From positions 1 through 64,000 of the forward strand of contig NZ_SLVF01000004.1 in NCBI RefSeq assembly GCF_004345365.1: 64,000 bases of DNA, read 5' to 3'. Made by a program: the position numbers and the translations under genes. The notes under the pieces were generated by a model. The model saw only the letters and a list, made by a program, of their open reading frames with translations, made no database searches and was not told the origin of the DNA. Positions 32,785 through 40,668 of the stretch are shown here, piece by piece (the first letter of the stretch is position 1; every line of letters starts with the position of its first letter). The stretch comes from Kribbella sp. VKM Ac-2568 (GTDB taxonomy: Bacteria > Actinomycetota > Actinomycetes > Propionibacteriales > Kribbellaceae).

Positions 32785-33255
32785 TTAGTAGGTGATCCTG
32801 CCGGGAATGCGCTCGGTGACCTCTTGGAGGACCCACGTGTTGCCGTCCGGGTCGGAGAACGCCGCCTGGCTAACGTACGAGCGACCCTGGGGGTCGCGCC
32901 CGGGCTCGGGCTTCCCGCCCGGGGCGGCGTGGAAGATGTCGCCGATCTCGATGCCGCGGTTCCGGATCTCGGCGTGGGCGGCCTCGATGTCGTCGACGAT
33001 CAGCAGCAGGCCCTCCAGCGGCGGACCGGCGGGCGGGCCGAACTGGACCGACGCCGGGGAGCCCGGCGGGGTGAACTGCACGCCGCGCACCTGCTCGGTG
33101 AACTGCAAGTCGATGTCCAGCTGCCATCCGAGGCGCTGGTAGAAGTCCTTGGCCCGGTCGAAGTCGGTGACCGGGATGCGCGTCACCTCGAACTTCAGGG
33201 GCACTTGGGCCAGGTCCTGTCCTTCGGGCGGCGACGGAATGCTGTTCACAGTCAT
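32785..33255 (-). CDS. VOC/glyoxalase-family protein
   Basis: 156 residues from ATG 33255; the upstream extension is rejected. One vicinal-oxygen-chelate module: FEVTRIPVTDFDRAKDFYQR, then GVQFTPPGSPASVQFG, LLIVDDIEAAHAEIRNRGIE and the closing SQAAFSDPDGNTWVLQEV. The metal-ligand pattern is incomplete for glyoxalase I, so it may be a bleomycin-resistance-like or dioxygenase-like relative. It is cargo of the tRNA-Ala island. Confidence 0.75.
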   Translation of the reverse strand: MTVNSIPSPPEGQDLAQVPLKFEVTRIPVTDFDRAKDFYQRLGWQLDIDLQFTEQVRGVQFTPPGSPASVQFGPPAGPPLEGLLLIVDDIEAAHAEIRNRGIEIGDIFHAAPGGKPEPGRDPQGRSYVSQAAFSDPDGNTWVLQEVTERIPGRITY

Positions 33256-33429
33256 GGTGGCTCCTTCTGGGGTGCTAATCGGGCTTTGGTGATGCTGATG
33301 GCTGTCGCGCACCACCGCGAGGTTGACGGCTCGGGGGTGGTGACCGCGCAGGATAGATGGAGGGGGCAACCGCCGCACCACCGCCCGAGATCGATGGCCT
33401 CTACCGGCTCTTGGTGCCGGCCGTGGACG

Positions 33430-34119
33430 TCAGTTCAAGACGTTCGCGCTCCACAGCTGGTTTCGGCGGACGTGGTCCGGGTTTCCCGGCAGGCGCTGGA
33501 TCTTGATCTGGGGCACCTTCTTGTGGGCCGGGTTACCTACCAGCGTCATCGCGAACGGGTGTTCGAAGTCGGTCGTGTTCCCCATGATGATGGGGAAGTA
33601 CAGGGGGCCGGTGGACGGCGAGTCGGTGGTGTCGAGGATGAACACCGTCGACCCTGGAGTGTCGCACGGCTGCAGTGTGAGGCCCGCGTTCTGGTACGGC
33701 GTCCCCGGCAGACCCGAGCAGAGGCCGGTGCGCACGCCGTTGGGCGCGTACTCGAGTTGCACAGCATCCAGGGGCCCGTACTGTGCGTTGACAGCGGCGG
33801 AAACCATGCCGACCTCGTAAAAGGACGTCACCGACCCGGCGACCCTCACGATGATGTCGCCGGCGGGGTTGGTGGTGCTCGGAGGCGCCAGGACCGCCGG
33901 GGTGCCCACCTCCGCGGTACCGCCATACACGGTCTCCACGAACCGAGGGTTCGTTGGGGAGCCGTACCTGGCGCTGTAGACCTGAATGCAGTGCGGGCTG
34001 CACCCGGGTGTAGCGGCGTTCGCCGGGACCGCTGCCACAGCGCCTGCAGCGCAAAGGAGCCCTGCCATCGTCGCGATCGTCAGTTTGCTCTTCCTCGACG
34101 TGCTAGTTCTAGTCCACAT
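33430..34119 (-). CDS. Secreted hypothetical protein, 229 aa
   Basis: A Sec signal (KLTIATMAGLLCAAGAVAAV, cleavage after PANAA) precedes a mature domain with four Cys (ATPGCSPHC, GLCSGLP, QPCDTPG) and beta-rich composition (VRVAGSVTSFYEVGM). It has no motif I know. The end, KVPQIKIQRLPGNPDHVRRN, is basic. Its codon use matches the host better than the surrounding scraps do. Possibly an extracellular effector or structural protein of the island. Confidence 0.5.
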   Translation of the reverse strand: MWTRTSTSRKSKLTIATMAGLLCAAGAVAAVPANAATPGCSPHCIQVYSARYGSPTNPRFVETVYGGTAEVGTPAVLAPPSTTNPAGDIIVRVAGSVTSFYEVGMVSAAVNAQYGPLDAVQLEYAPNGVRTGLCSGLPGTPYQNAGLTLQPCDTPGSTVFILDTTDSPSTGPLYFPIIMGNTTDFEHPFAMTLVGNPAHKKVPQIKIQRLPGNPDHVRRNQLWSANVLN

Positions 34120-34262
34120 ACCAGGTACCTCCTCGACAGAAACCGCGAAAAGCGCGGCTTCTGTCGATCATCGGCGACAACCTGCTTGATCGAACCCGGG
34201 GGATACACTGGTCCGAACCCTGGTCTGGTGCGGACAGGTTCGAGTCGCGTGTTGGCGCGAGC

Positions 34263-34284
34263 GCGCCGCGATGCATCGCGGCGC
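34263..34284. repeat. 22-bp perfect palindrome
   Basis: GCGCCGCGATG-CATCGCGGCGC reads identically on both strands with no spacer. It lies 144 bases upstream of the secreted-protein start and could be an operator or a cruciform-forming site. Confidence 0.5.
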
Positions 34285-34602
34285 CACATCGAGCGTATGT
34301 CGTGCCGGGGGTGACACCTAGTGCCGGTGAGTCCGCCTGACAAATTTCTCTACGTCTTCAAGACGGCCCCTCCAGGGCCCGAAAGCGCGCCGCCACCACA
34401 GGGCGGGACGCCTGCCCGCCACTCCGCTTCGCTGCGTTCTGGGCGCGTCCCTTGGCTTGGCGCGCACGTGCCAACAGGGTGCCGGGTCGAAGACAGCACA
34501 ACTCGCCATCAACGCTCGACACCCTGTCAATGCACCACTCGCCCAGAAAGGCCGGCCACCCGCTGCCCGCACGGCATCGACCTGCGCTGCCTGCTGGTGG
34601 GT

Positions 34603-34747
34603 TCCCGCATCGCCCCGCTAGCAATCATGGAAGGGACGGTGCGGCCCGGCACGCGTCAAGGGCGCCTACGGCGTCCCTCCGGGATCTCCGACCCTTGACC
34701 CGCACCGCACCGAACCTAAGGTCGGCAGCTATCGGGGCGATGCGGGA
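34603..34747. repeat. MITE-like element copy 1 (145 bp)
   Basis: Ends are 20-bp inverted repeats, TCCCGCATCGCCCCGCTAGC and its complement with one mismatch (34728-34747). The interior, including CAAGGGCGCC...GACCCTTGACCCGCACCG, is also largely self-complementary. A second copy of similar length lies at 35480-37435, split by an IS. No coding capacity. I see no target duplication. Confidence 0.6.
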
Positions 34748-34776
34748 GGACTGCGCTTTCTGAGGTGGCGCGGAGA

Positions 34777-34899
34777 CTACATGTATTGTTGCCCATTCTT
34801 AAACTTCTTCGCGGCTTCGAGCAACATAGCCGCATTGTCTTCCAGGTTCAGGCGCTTCAGCGTGGTTGCAGCTTCCGCAAGCATTCCGACAGTGTCTTC
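34777..34899 (-). pseudogene. C-terminal fragment of an unrecognised protein
   Basis: The minus-strand frame EDTVGMLAEAATTLKRLNLE, then DNAAMLLEAAKKFKNGQQYM ends at 34777. It is an amphipathic helix with AT-rich codons unlike the host average, so probably the tail of a transferred gene. The rest is missing, replaced by the plus-strand gene beginning at 34866. Confidence 0.35.
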
Positions 34900-35459
34900 A
34901 CTCGGGGCTCTGGGATGAACTGTGGGGGCGTCCGTGCCACCAGGGCACGGTCTACAGCGCGAGTTACGCCGCGCTCCCCACGCTGGCGCAGATGCGCGCG
35001 CATCACGCACCGATCGGGTCCATAGCCGCCTTGCACCTGGCTGCCGCAATCATCGCCTCGAACGATGGGCCAGAGGACACCGCTGTAGTTCGCCAGCGCT
35101 ACGAGCATGAGGTGGCCGAGCTACGCACCGTCGCCACCAGGAACCTGCAGCACGCGGCAGACGGCACCGAGTTTGCATACGGACTGGTCTTGCACATACC
35201 AACCACCGAACCGCCATCGCGGCCAAACTGCCCTTTCTCTTCGGCGGTTCCACCTGCCCACACTGCCATGCGTCATCCGAGGTTCCGCAAGCGTTCGCCT
35301 GACACCAACCGCGCACTTCTGCCGCGATCTGCGTCCGACTGTCGCACATCAGTTGGCGGACGGGTGTCGCGCATCAGTCGACGGAGGACAACGATCAACA
35401 CCCTGTCGATTGCACTGCTCACTCCATCGGCCGGCAACCCAAGTCCGCGGCTAAGGTGA
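34866..35459 (+). CDS. Hypothetical HEAT-like/immunity-type protein, probably truncated
   Basis: The open frame from TTG 34866 gives 197 residues. The first 107 are protein-like and helical: LHSGLWDELWGRPCHQGTVY, ASYAALPTLAQMRAHHAPIG, IAALHLAAAIIASNDGPED and RQRYEHEVAELRTVATRNL. Repeated helix pairs suggest a HEAT-like fold, as in immunity proteins of polymorphic toxin systems. After about 35190 the sequence turns to Arg/Pro/Ser-rich filler, so the true C-terminus seems lost. The start is uncertain. Confidence 0.4.
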   Translation: MQLPQAFRQCLHSGLWDELWGRPCHQGTVYSASYAALPTLAQMRAHHAPIGSIAALHLAAAIIASNDGPEDTAVVRQRYEHEVAELRTVATRNLQHAADGTEFAYGLVLHIPTTEPPSRPNCPFSSAVPPAHTAMRHPRFRKRSPDTNRALLPRSASDCRTSVGGRVSRISRRRTTINTLSIALLTPSAGNPSPRLR

Positions 35460-35605
35460 TCCGCCGACTGACCGTAGGCTCCCGCATCGCCCCGCTAGCG
35501 ATCGTGGGAAGTGCGGGTCCGGCCCGGCACGCCTCAAGGGCGCCTCCGGCGTCGCTGCGCGATCCAATGCCGCGTAGTTAGCGGTTGGGTGGGGTTGTCC
35601 AGGGT

Positions 35606-36035
35606 CTATGGCGGTGTGTCGAGTGTGTAGGTGCCGTGGCCGGTGCGGGTGAGGAAGCCGTCGCGGGTCCATTGGCCGAGTTGGGTGAGCAGGTTGCGGG
35701 GTTTGATCTGGAGTCGTTCGGCGAGTTCGCGGCCGGTCCAGGCGCGGTGGGGGTCGGTGGTCATGATCGCGGTGACGCGGTCGCGGCGGGTCGGGATCCG
35801 GGGCGTTTGCGACGGGTTGTGGGCGCGGCGGGGTGCCGGGGAGAGCGGTGGGGTGTGCACGGTGATGGTGATGGCGGTGATGGTGGTCGTGGTGTCGGGG
35901 CGGGTGTGGTCGCGGTTGAGGTAGCGGGAGGTGGAGCATTTGACCTTCCGCGCGCTGTAGCGGGGGCGGCGGGGCGGGAGCAGGGCGGTCAGGACGGCGC
36001 GGCCGATCGGTCGCTGGTGTCGTCGGGGTAGATGC
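35606..36035 (-). pseudogene. IS4 transposase C-terminal part, out of frame
   Basis: In the -1 frame relative to the main gene the protein continues IGRAVLTALLPPRRPRYSAR and KVKCSTSRYLNRDHTRP. A winged-helix-like end follows: HRAWTGRELAERLQIKPRNL, then LTQLGQWTRDGFLTRTGHGT, stopping at 35606. Related actinobacterial transposases carry this segment as one piece. The join is near 36030, where no slippery heptamer is seen, so this is likely a mutation and not programmed frameshifting. Confidence 0.6.
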
Positions 36036-37209
36036 CGGTGGCGGTGATGAGCTGGTCGCGGGCGGTCTGCAGGGCGATGGTGAAGCTGGCCCGGTCCGGG
36101 TCGGTGCCGGGGCGAGTCTCGACTGCGGTGACCATGGCGATGCGCAGGAGTTGGTAGACAGTCAGCAGGGCCCAGACCTCTTGTTCCAGGCCGTGCTGGT
36201 CGCCGGAGCGCAGGACGTGGCCGTCGAGGATGGTGTGGCGCAGCGCGAGGTAGGCGATCTCGATCTCCCAGCGCTCGTGGTAGAGCCTGACCAGTTCACC
36301 GGCCGGGTAGCGGTCGTGGTCGAGCAGGGACGTGATCAGGCGGTACTGGTCACGGACACGGGTGCCGTCGGCGCCGGTCATGGTCAGGTCGGCCTCGATG
36401 ATCCGCACCCTCAGACCGTCCAGGACCGACAGGTAGGAGCCGTCGGGCAGCCGCCCCAGGACCCGGGGGCTGCGGGTCGACTTGGCGCGGACCAGCAGTT
36501 GTGCGCCGGTGCCGGCAACCTCGGCGAGGAAGGCATTGGCATCGAAGGCCCGGTCAAGCAGCACGAGCATGCCCGGCCGCAGCAGCGGCAGCAGGCGCCG
36601 GGCCAAGGTGGCCTCGTCGCGGTCGGCCGCCGATCCGATGACCGCGCCGAGCAGGCCGCGGGTGCCGGTCTCGACCAGCGCCAGCAGCCGCAGCGTCGGG
36701 TACCCCGCGAAGCCCATCCGGTATCTGATCCGGCCCAGCCAGGACCGATTGCGGTCGGTGTCGGGCACCTTCAACGAGTTCAACCCGTCAAAGGCCACCG
36801 TGCGCAGACCCCGGTAGCGCACGCCCGGCGTGTGCGGCTGAGCCAACGGCCCGGCCACCACCTCGAACAAGGCCTTCAACGGCGCGGCCCCCAACCGGCG
36901 ACGCAGATCACGCAACGCCTTCTCCGACGGACACGGCACCGCCATCCCCGCCAACCCGACGGTCAGCTTCGCCCACACCCGGGCATACCCCAACCCCGGG
37001 AACATCACCAACGCCAGCACGAAATACACCCCGACCCGCGACGGAAGATCCCGCAGCCTGCGCTGCACCGCCCCGGTCAGCTCCAACACGTCATCGACCA
37101 ACTCGAACGGCAGATACTGCGTCAACTCGCCCAGATGCCCCGGCGCGAAAACACCCCCAGCAACCCTGATCGACCGCGACACAACGACAGTGGCAGACTC
37201 AGACAACAA
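35989..37209 (-). CDS. IS4-family transposase (DDE), frameshifted near its end
   Basis: From TTG 37209 (or 37206), behind AGGAG, about 406 residues. The opening SRSIRVAGGVFAPGHLGELT is typical of this IS4 subgroup. Catalytic residues: Asp in LRTVAFDGLNSLKVP, Asp in MLVLLDRAFDANAF and Glu in the YREK-like LYHERWEIEIAYLA. The full DDE core is intact, but the reading stops at 35989 after YPDDTSDRSAAPS because of a shift; the usual C-terminal extension is in another frame. Activity is uncertain. Confidence 0.8.
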   Translation of the reverse strand: MLSESATVVVSRSIRVAGGVFAPGHLGELTQYLPFELVDDVLELTGAVQRRLRDLPSRVGVYFVLALVMFPGLGYARVWAKLTVGLAGMAVPCPSEKALRDLRRRLGAAPLKALFEVVAGPLAQPHTPGVRYRGLRTVAFDGLNSLKVPDTDRNRSWLGRIRYRMGFAGYPTLRLLALVETGTRGLLGAVIGSAADRDEATLARRLLPLLRPGMLVLLDRAFDANAFLAEVAGTGAQLLVRAKSTRSPRVLGRLPDGSYLSVLDGLRVRIIEADLTMTGADGTRVRDQYRLITSLLDHDRYPAGELVRLYHERWEIEIAYLALRHTILDGHVLRSGDQHGLEQEVWALLTVYQLLRIAMVTAVETRPGTDPDRASFTIALQTARDQLITATGIYPDDTSDRSAAPS

Positions 37210-37210
37210 C

Positions 37211-37265
37211 GGAGCTCCTGTGCACTCAAGGCGACCTAGACAATCCCTTGAACTACAGGAGCTCC
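37211..37265 (-). promoter_or_regulatory. Hairpin masking the transposase ribosome site
   Basis: GGAGCTCCTGT (37211-37221) pairs with ACAGGAGCTCC (37255-37265), and TCAAGG (37226-37231) with CCTTGA (37246-37251), across a 3x3 internal loop. In the minus-strand mRNA the AGGAG before the TTG start lies in the downstream arm. A transcript entering from outside the IS would fold and hide the start; this is the known fold-back protection of IS10 and IS50. Confidence 0.6.
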
Positions 37266-37435
37266 GTCTCACATCCCCACCACCACACCGCCCACAGCCA
37301 AACCTTCACCAACCCCGCCTTGACACACCTCCCCACCGCCTTAACTACGCGGCATTGCTGCGCGATCGAGCAAGCTCGTCCCTTGACCCGCACCGATCCG
37401 GACCTGAGGTCGGCAGCTATCGGGGCGATGCGTGA

Positions 37436-37918
37436 AGACTGCCCGGAGTGGCTGGAATACGGTCCGCTGTCTTCGTCTCCGAGGGACATCGCTGTCAATA
37501 ACGATGAGAAATGGATCGGCCACGAAGCGCGTGGCCGATACAAGTATTCAATTTATACGACTGCGAAATAGGCGCGATGCTCTTGCCCACCCACCGTCGC
37601 GGGCGTAAATTCACGTGCGAACTCCCGGGCAACGCCGAGCGGGTGTACGTAGTCCGGGCTCTCTGGGGGCAAGGCGGCCTGGGGGACTGTCATCTGGTCG
37701 CGCCAGGCGTAGCGCCGCTGAGGAGAACTCCCCAGCCGACTACGCCGACTCTTTGGATGTCATGGGGGAGTCATGGTCCCGTCGGCGTGCTCTCGTGCTC
37801 GCGGACCACCCATCGCGGGCGTGGTCGCATCATGTCTTGCGGCAGGATCATCACACGAAGTCCCCGATGAAGAGATTTCAGCAACACCTGCATTTCCGGC
37901 GCTATCCAGGGAGTAATC
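37436..37918. other. AT-richer stretch, no certain gene
   Basis: It begins right after the MITE-like repeat. A plus-strand frame reads LEYGPLSSSPRDIAVNNDEK, then WIGHEARGRYKYSIYTTAK and stops near 37571; it may be a gene tail. A perfect 9-bp hairpin, ATCGGCCAC/GTGGCCGAT, lies at 37515-37539. A further weak frame (KFTCELPGNAERVYVVRALW) follows near 37610. None can be assigned. Confidence 0.35.
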
Positions 37919-38455
37919 ATGCGCCGTATTGTCTTGCTTCTCATTACGCTGTTGTTTGTGTCGGCGCTCTCCGCTCCGACCGCGATGGCCGCAAGCCCGC
38001 ACTTCAAGAAGAACGGCGAGCCCGCCTGCACCATCTCCGGCACAGGTGCGACACAGACCGTCACCTGTAATGCCACCCTCGCCGGCCTCGGCAACGAGGA
38101 CGTGAGGGTCATCCAGACGGTCAGCGGAACCGCGGTCTACCAGTGTCAGAACCAGGGCGGCAATACCGCTGCCGGTCAGAACAAGGTGCTGGTAGGACCG
38201 GTTGTCACTCCGGTCATCTTCCCGGCCTCGGCGATCAAGAACGGCAACCTGACAGTCTCGGTTTCCACCACTTTGACCGCACCCGCGACGGTCACGGGGG
38301 CAGAGGCTGGTTGTCCGAACCCGAACTGGACCGGCGTCAACCCAGTCCTGACGGTCACGTCCATCCAGTTCGTCATTGAGCAACCGGTGGGTACACCGAT
38401 CTTCAACTGCTCCGCCACCGACCCATTCAGCGGGACGATCCGGCTCACCTGCTAG
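37919..38455 (+). CDS. Secreted hypothetical protein, 178 aa
   Basis: A clear Sec signal (MRRIVLLLITLLFVSALSAP, cleavage after AMA) precedes a beta-rich mature domain of 150 residues with six Cys (EPACTI, TVTCNATLAGLG, YQCQNQGG, GCPNPNWTGVNP, FNCSAT, LTC). Even spacing suggests three disulphides in an immunoglobulin-like or jelly-roll fold. This type recurs in Kribbella-like genomes, as far as I recall; the function is unknown. It is well terminated by the hairpin at 38487-38518. Confidence 0.65.
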   Translation: MRRIVLLLITLLFVSALSAPTAMAASPHFKKNGEPACTISGTGATQTVTCNATLAGLGNEDVRVIQTVSGTAVYQCQNQGGNTAAGQNKVLVGPVVTPVIFPASAIKNGNLTVSVSTTLTAPATVTGAEAGCPNPNWTGVNPVLTVTSIQFVIEQPVGTPIFNCSATDPFSGTIRLTC

Positions 38456-38486
38456 CCGCTTCGTCCTCTGCGGCTCGTCCAAGAGA

Positions 38487-38518
38487 CAAGGGGGCGCGCC
38501 CCTCGGCGCGTCCCCTTG
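38487..38518 (+). terminator. Hairpin terminator after the secreted-protein gene
   Basis: CAAGGGGGCGCG (38487-38498) pairs with CGCGTCCCCTTG (38507-38518) with one G-T pair and an 8-base loop, 32 bases after the stop codon. Confidence 0.7.
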
Positions 38519-39002
38519 CTTGCGCTGGACAGTTCGGCAGACATGCAACCGTTCTTGTGGCCCGTACGTGTCAACGAAGACGGAGGATGGGAGAAATTTG
38601 GGAGATCCGCACCCAGACGAACGCTTGACAGTTGGTCGAAACGCGTCGCAACTCGTCCATCAGATCGTCGCAAAACAAGGTGAATAGCGCACGCACCGTG
38701 GGCATCGGACAGGCGACCCGCGCCCATCGCATAGAAGTGGTCAGGGCGTCGAATCCCTTTGGCTCGAGCGCAGGGTAGTTGCAGTTCACCCCGATCCGCG
38801 CACGTTCCCAGGGATACAGCAACCAGGTGACGAGCGCGGTGCGGACCGTGACGAACCGCGCCGGACGGAGGTTGGTCGAACTTAAACCTCGCTGCTGTGC
38901 AGCTACGAAGTACAGCAACCGGACCAGCCACCATGGTCCTGGACACCCTTTTGACGACCGAGACCCACGCTCAGATGGCCGTCGCTGGCCGACGTCCACC
39001 GA
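38519..39002. other. Distal end of the tRNA-Ala island, no certain gene
   Basis: A minus-strand frame at 38571-38999 contains VTWLLYPWERARIGVNCNYP and LFTLFCDDLMDELRRVSTN, which look mildly protein-like, but it has no good start or site and no family resemblance. The island boundary follows at 39003. Confidence 0.3.
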
Positions 39003-39091
39003 GTTCGCAACGAGTAGGCCAGGGGTTCGAATCCCCTCAGCTCCACCCAGGTCAGAGGCCGTTTCCGAGTCATCGGGGAGGGCTTTTGCAT
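39003..39091 (+). repeat. attR-like repeat: diverged tRNA-Ala 3' half
   Basis: This is the distal copy of 32196-32285. The T-loop and acceptor end are intact, but the 5' half of the tRNA is absent and the terminator stem carries mismatches (GAGGCCGTTT...GGGAGGGCTTTT). It marks the far edge of the island. Confidence 0.8.
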
Positions 39092-39205
39092 TTCGGCGGC
39101 TGGGTTGCGGTGACCGGGGTTGCTGAGCGATGCGCGGTTGGTTGTCGGAGCGCCGTGTTTAACTTTCGCCAGCGGCAACAGGGCGGCGCTCGACAAGGAG
39201 AAGCC

Positions 39206-39964
39206 ATGGCAACTTTCACCCGGTCCGACGACCTGCAGGGAGCGGAGTTCGTCGACGCGGACCTGCGTCGCGCCCGGTTCGTCGGGGCCGATCTGTCCGG
39301 CGTCGTGATGCGCGGCGTCGATATGCAGGGGACGGAGATCGACGCACCGTGGCTCTCCGAGGGCGAGAACTTCTTGCGCGTCAACGGCGTCGACGTGATC
39401 CCCTTCGTCGAGGCCGAACTCGACCGCCGCTTTCCCGGCCGCGCCGACCGGCGCGCCGCAGATCCGGATGGTCTGCGCGCGGCCTGGGCTGCGCTCGAGC
39501 GCACTTGGGCGGCCACGCTCGAGCGGGTCGCGGCGATGCCGGCCGGCACGGTCGACGTTTCGGTGGGCGGCGAGTGGTCGTTCGCGCAGACGCTGCGGCA
39601 CCTGGTCCTTGCCACGGACATGTGGCTGGGCAAGGCGATCCTGGAGATAGAACAGCCGTTCCACCCCATCGGTCAAACGGACACCGGCACCGAGGACGAC
39701 GGCTTGGATATGTCGATCTTCACGACGGCCACACCGTCGTACGCCGAGGTGCTCGAGGTGCGGGCGGGTCGCGTCGCGATGGTGCGCGACTTCCTCGCCG
39801 GAGTCACACCGGACATGCTGGCCGCGACGCGCAGGAATCCCCACGCCCCCGACCACCCCCAGACCGTCCTGTCTTGCCTGCACGTGATCCTCGAGGAGGA
39901 GTGGGAGCACCACCGCTACGCCGTACGCGACCTCGACGCGATCGAGAGTGGACCGGCACTGTGA
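39206..39964 (+). CDS. DinB-family protein with pentapeptide-repeat N-terminus
   Basis: 252 residues from ATG 39206 behind AAGGAG. Residues 1-45 are pentapeptide-like (DLQGAEFVDADLRRARFVGA, DLSGVVMRGVDMQG). From about 85 on is a DinB four-helix bundle: GLRAAWAALERTWAATLERV, EWSFAQTLRHLVLATDMWLG and LHVILEEEWEHHRYAVRDLD, where His at LRHLV and EEEWEHHR are the usual metal ligands. DinB-fold enzymes include mycothiol S-transferases, so a thiol-transfer or detoxification role is plausible. It is the first intact gene outside the island. Confidence 0.75.
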   Translation: MATFTRSDDLQGAEFVDADLRRARFVGADLSGVVMRGVDMQGTEIDAPWLSEGENFLRVNGVDVIPFVEAELDRRFPGRADRRAADPDGLRAAWAALERTWAATLERVAAMPAGTVDVSVGGEWSFAQTLRHLVLATDMWLGKAILEIEQPFHPIGQTDTGTEDDGLDMSIFTTATPSYAEVLEVRAGRVAMVRDFLAGVTPDMLAATRRNPHAPDHPQTVLSCLHVILEEEWEHHRYAVRDLDAIESGPAL

Positions 39965-40546
39965 CTGCCCGCGCGAGTTGACGCGTGGCCGTCAAGTGTT
40001 ATGACGCCCTTGGCGTTCAGATTGTCGGCGCACCGGAGGCCCGCGACGATGATGGCACCCGCCGCTGTCGGGGTGGGGGGGGGTGGTGGCTCTCGGTGCG
40101 TGGGCGGTTTGTTTGTCGTCTGTGGCCGAGGGCACCGGCGGGCTACGGCTGTTCCTGTGAGCCCCGGCCGGGTTGGTCAGCTGAGGTCCCGGCGTTTTGC
40201 CGAATAGCGTCGGGACCGCTCCAACAGCTGCGGCTCGCCCGGGGTAGGGGCTGGTGGCAACGGCCGGTGTGATGCCTCGCTGCCGGAGTTCGCCTGTACG
40301 ACAGTCGCCAAGCGCATCCTGGTGGCAGTCGCGGCGCTCGTCCCGAATCTCATGGGCGCCAGCTTCTCCCTCTTCCGGTTCTGACCTCACCGCCGCTCAT
40401 CCTCGGGGTGATGGATGGACCGGCTAGCCGTCATTCGGAGGGGGATGGGCAGAGGACACGCTGAGTGACAGGGTTGGGGCTTGGGGGAGGGGCTGGTCCC
40501 GGGGTGATGGTGGCCTGTGTCGGTGGCGGGGCGTCGGCCAATGGTG
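39965..40546. other. Long gap with a G-tract, no certain gene
   Basis: No convincing frame. A run of nine G in GGGGTGGGGGGGGGTGGTGG (about 40073-40092) could form a quadruplex on the plus strand. A frame ending KRILVAVAALVPNLMGASFS at about 40383 may be the tail of a lost gene. Confidence 0.35.
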
Positions 40547-40576
40547 GAGCGCCCGGATTCAGGGATCCGGGCGCTC
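40547..40576. terminator. Perfect 12-bp hairpin
   Basis: GAGCGCCCGGAT (40547-40558) and ATCCGGGCGCTC (40565-40576) pair exactly over a 6-base loop. It lies 92 bases before the DUF3800 gene and would isolate that gene from upstream transcription. Confidence 0.6.
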
Positions 40577-40668
40577 GACATTCATTTCCCCCAGCAGCTG
40601 AGGCTCGAGCACCCCTCGCCGTGTCGTAATCGGGTGCGGTGGGCTCGGCTGGGTGGGAGAGTCGGGGG

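Larger units (their letters stand above)
35565..37357 (-). mobile_element. Complete IS4-family insertion sequence (1793 bp)
   Basis: Ends begin CAATGCCGCGTAGTTA on both sides in inverted orientation (16 bp exact, then partial match). The element carries one transposase gene on the minus strand, with its C-terminal part in a shifted frame. A stable hairpin covers the transposase ribosome site. It sits inside a MITE-like repeat and has an exact target duplication, so the insertion is recent even though the gene is frameshifted. Confidence 0.85.
35555..37367. repeat. 10-bp target-site duplication of the IS4 element
   Basis: CTGCGCGATC occurs exactly at 35555-35564 and again at 37358-37367, immediately outside the two inverted ends. 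A 10-bp duplication is in the range known for IS4-family elements. Confidence 0.8.
35480..37435. repeat. MITE-like element copy 2, split by the IS4 element
   Basis: The left 85 bp (35480-35564) and right 68 bp (37368-37435) together make a roughly 153-bp copy of the 34603-34747 element, with the same 20-bp ends (right end with two mismatches). The IS and one copy of its 10-bp target duplication separate the halves. The MITE-like unit therefore predates the IS. Confidence 0.6.
32239..39091. mobile_element. Genomic island integrated at tRNA-Ala(CGC)
   Basis: The 6.85-kb segment lies between the tRNA and its diverged 3' copy. Next to the tRNA is the C-terminus of a tyrosine recombinase, as in integrative elements. 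Cargo includes a VOC protein, two secreted proteins, gene fragments, two MITE-like elements and an IS4-family insertion. Several AT-richer patches suggest foreign DNA. With only an integrase stub left, the island should be immobile. Confidence 0.75.

Noticed and set aside
38571..38999. Minus-strand frame at the end of the tRNA-Ala island
   Set aside because: Some helical-looking segments, but no ribosome site, no family and it overlaps the boundary; listed only as an uncertain region.
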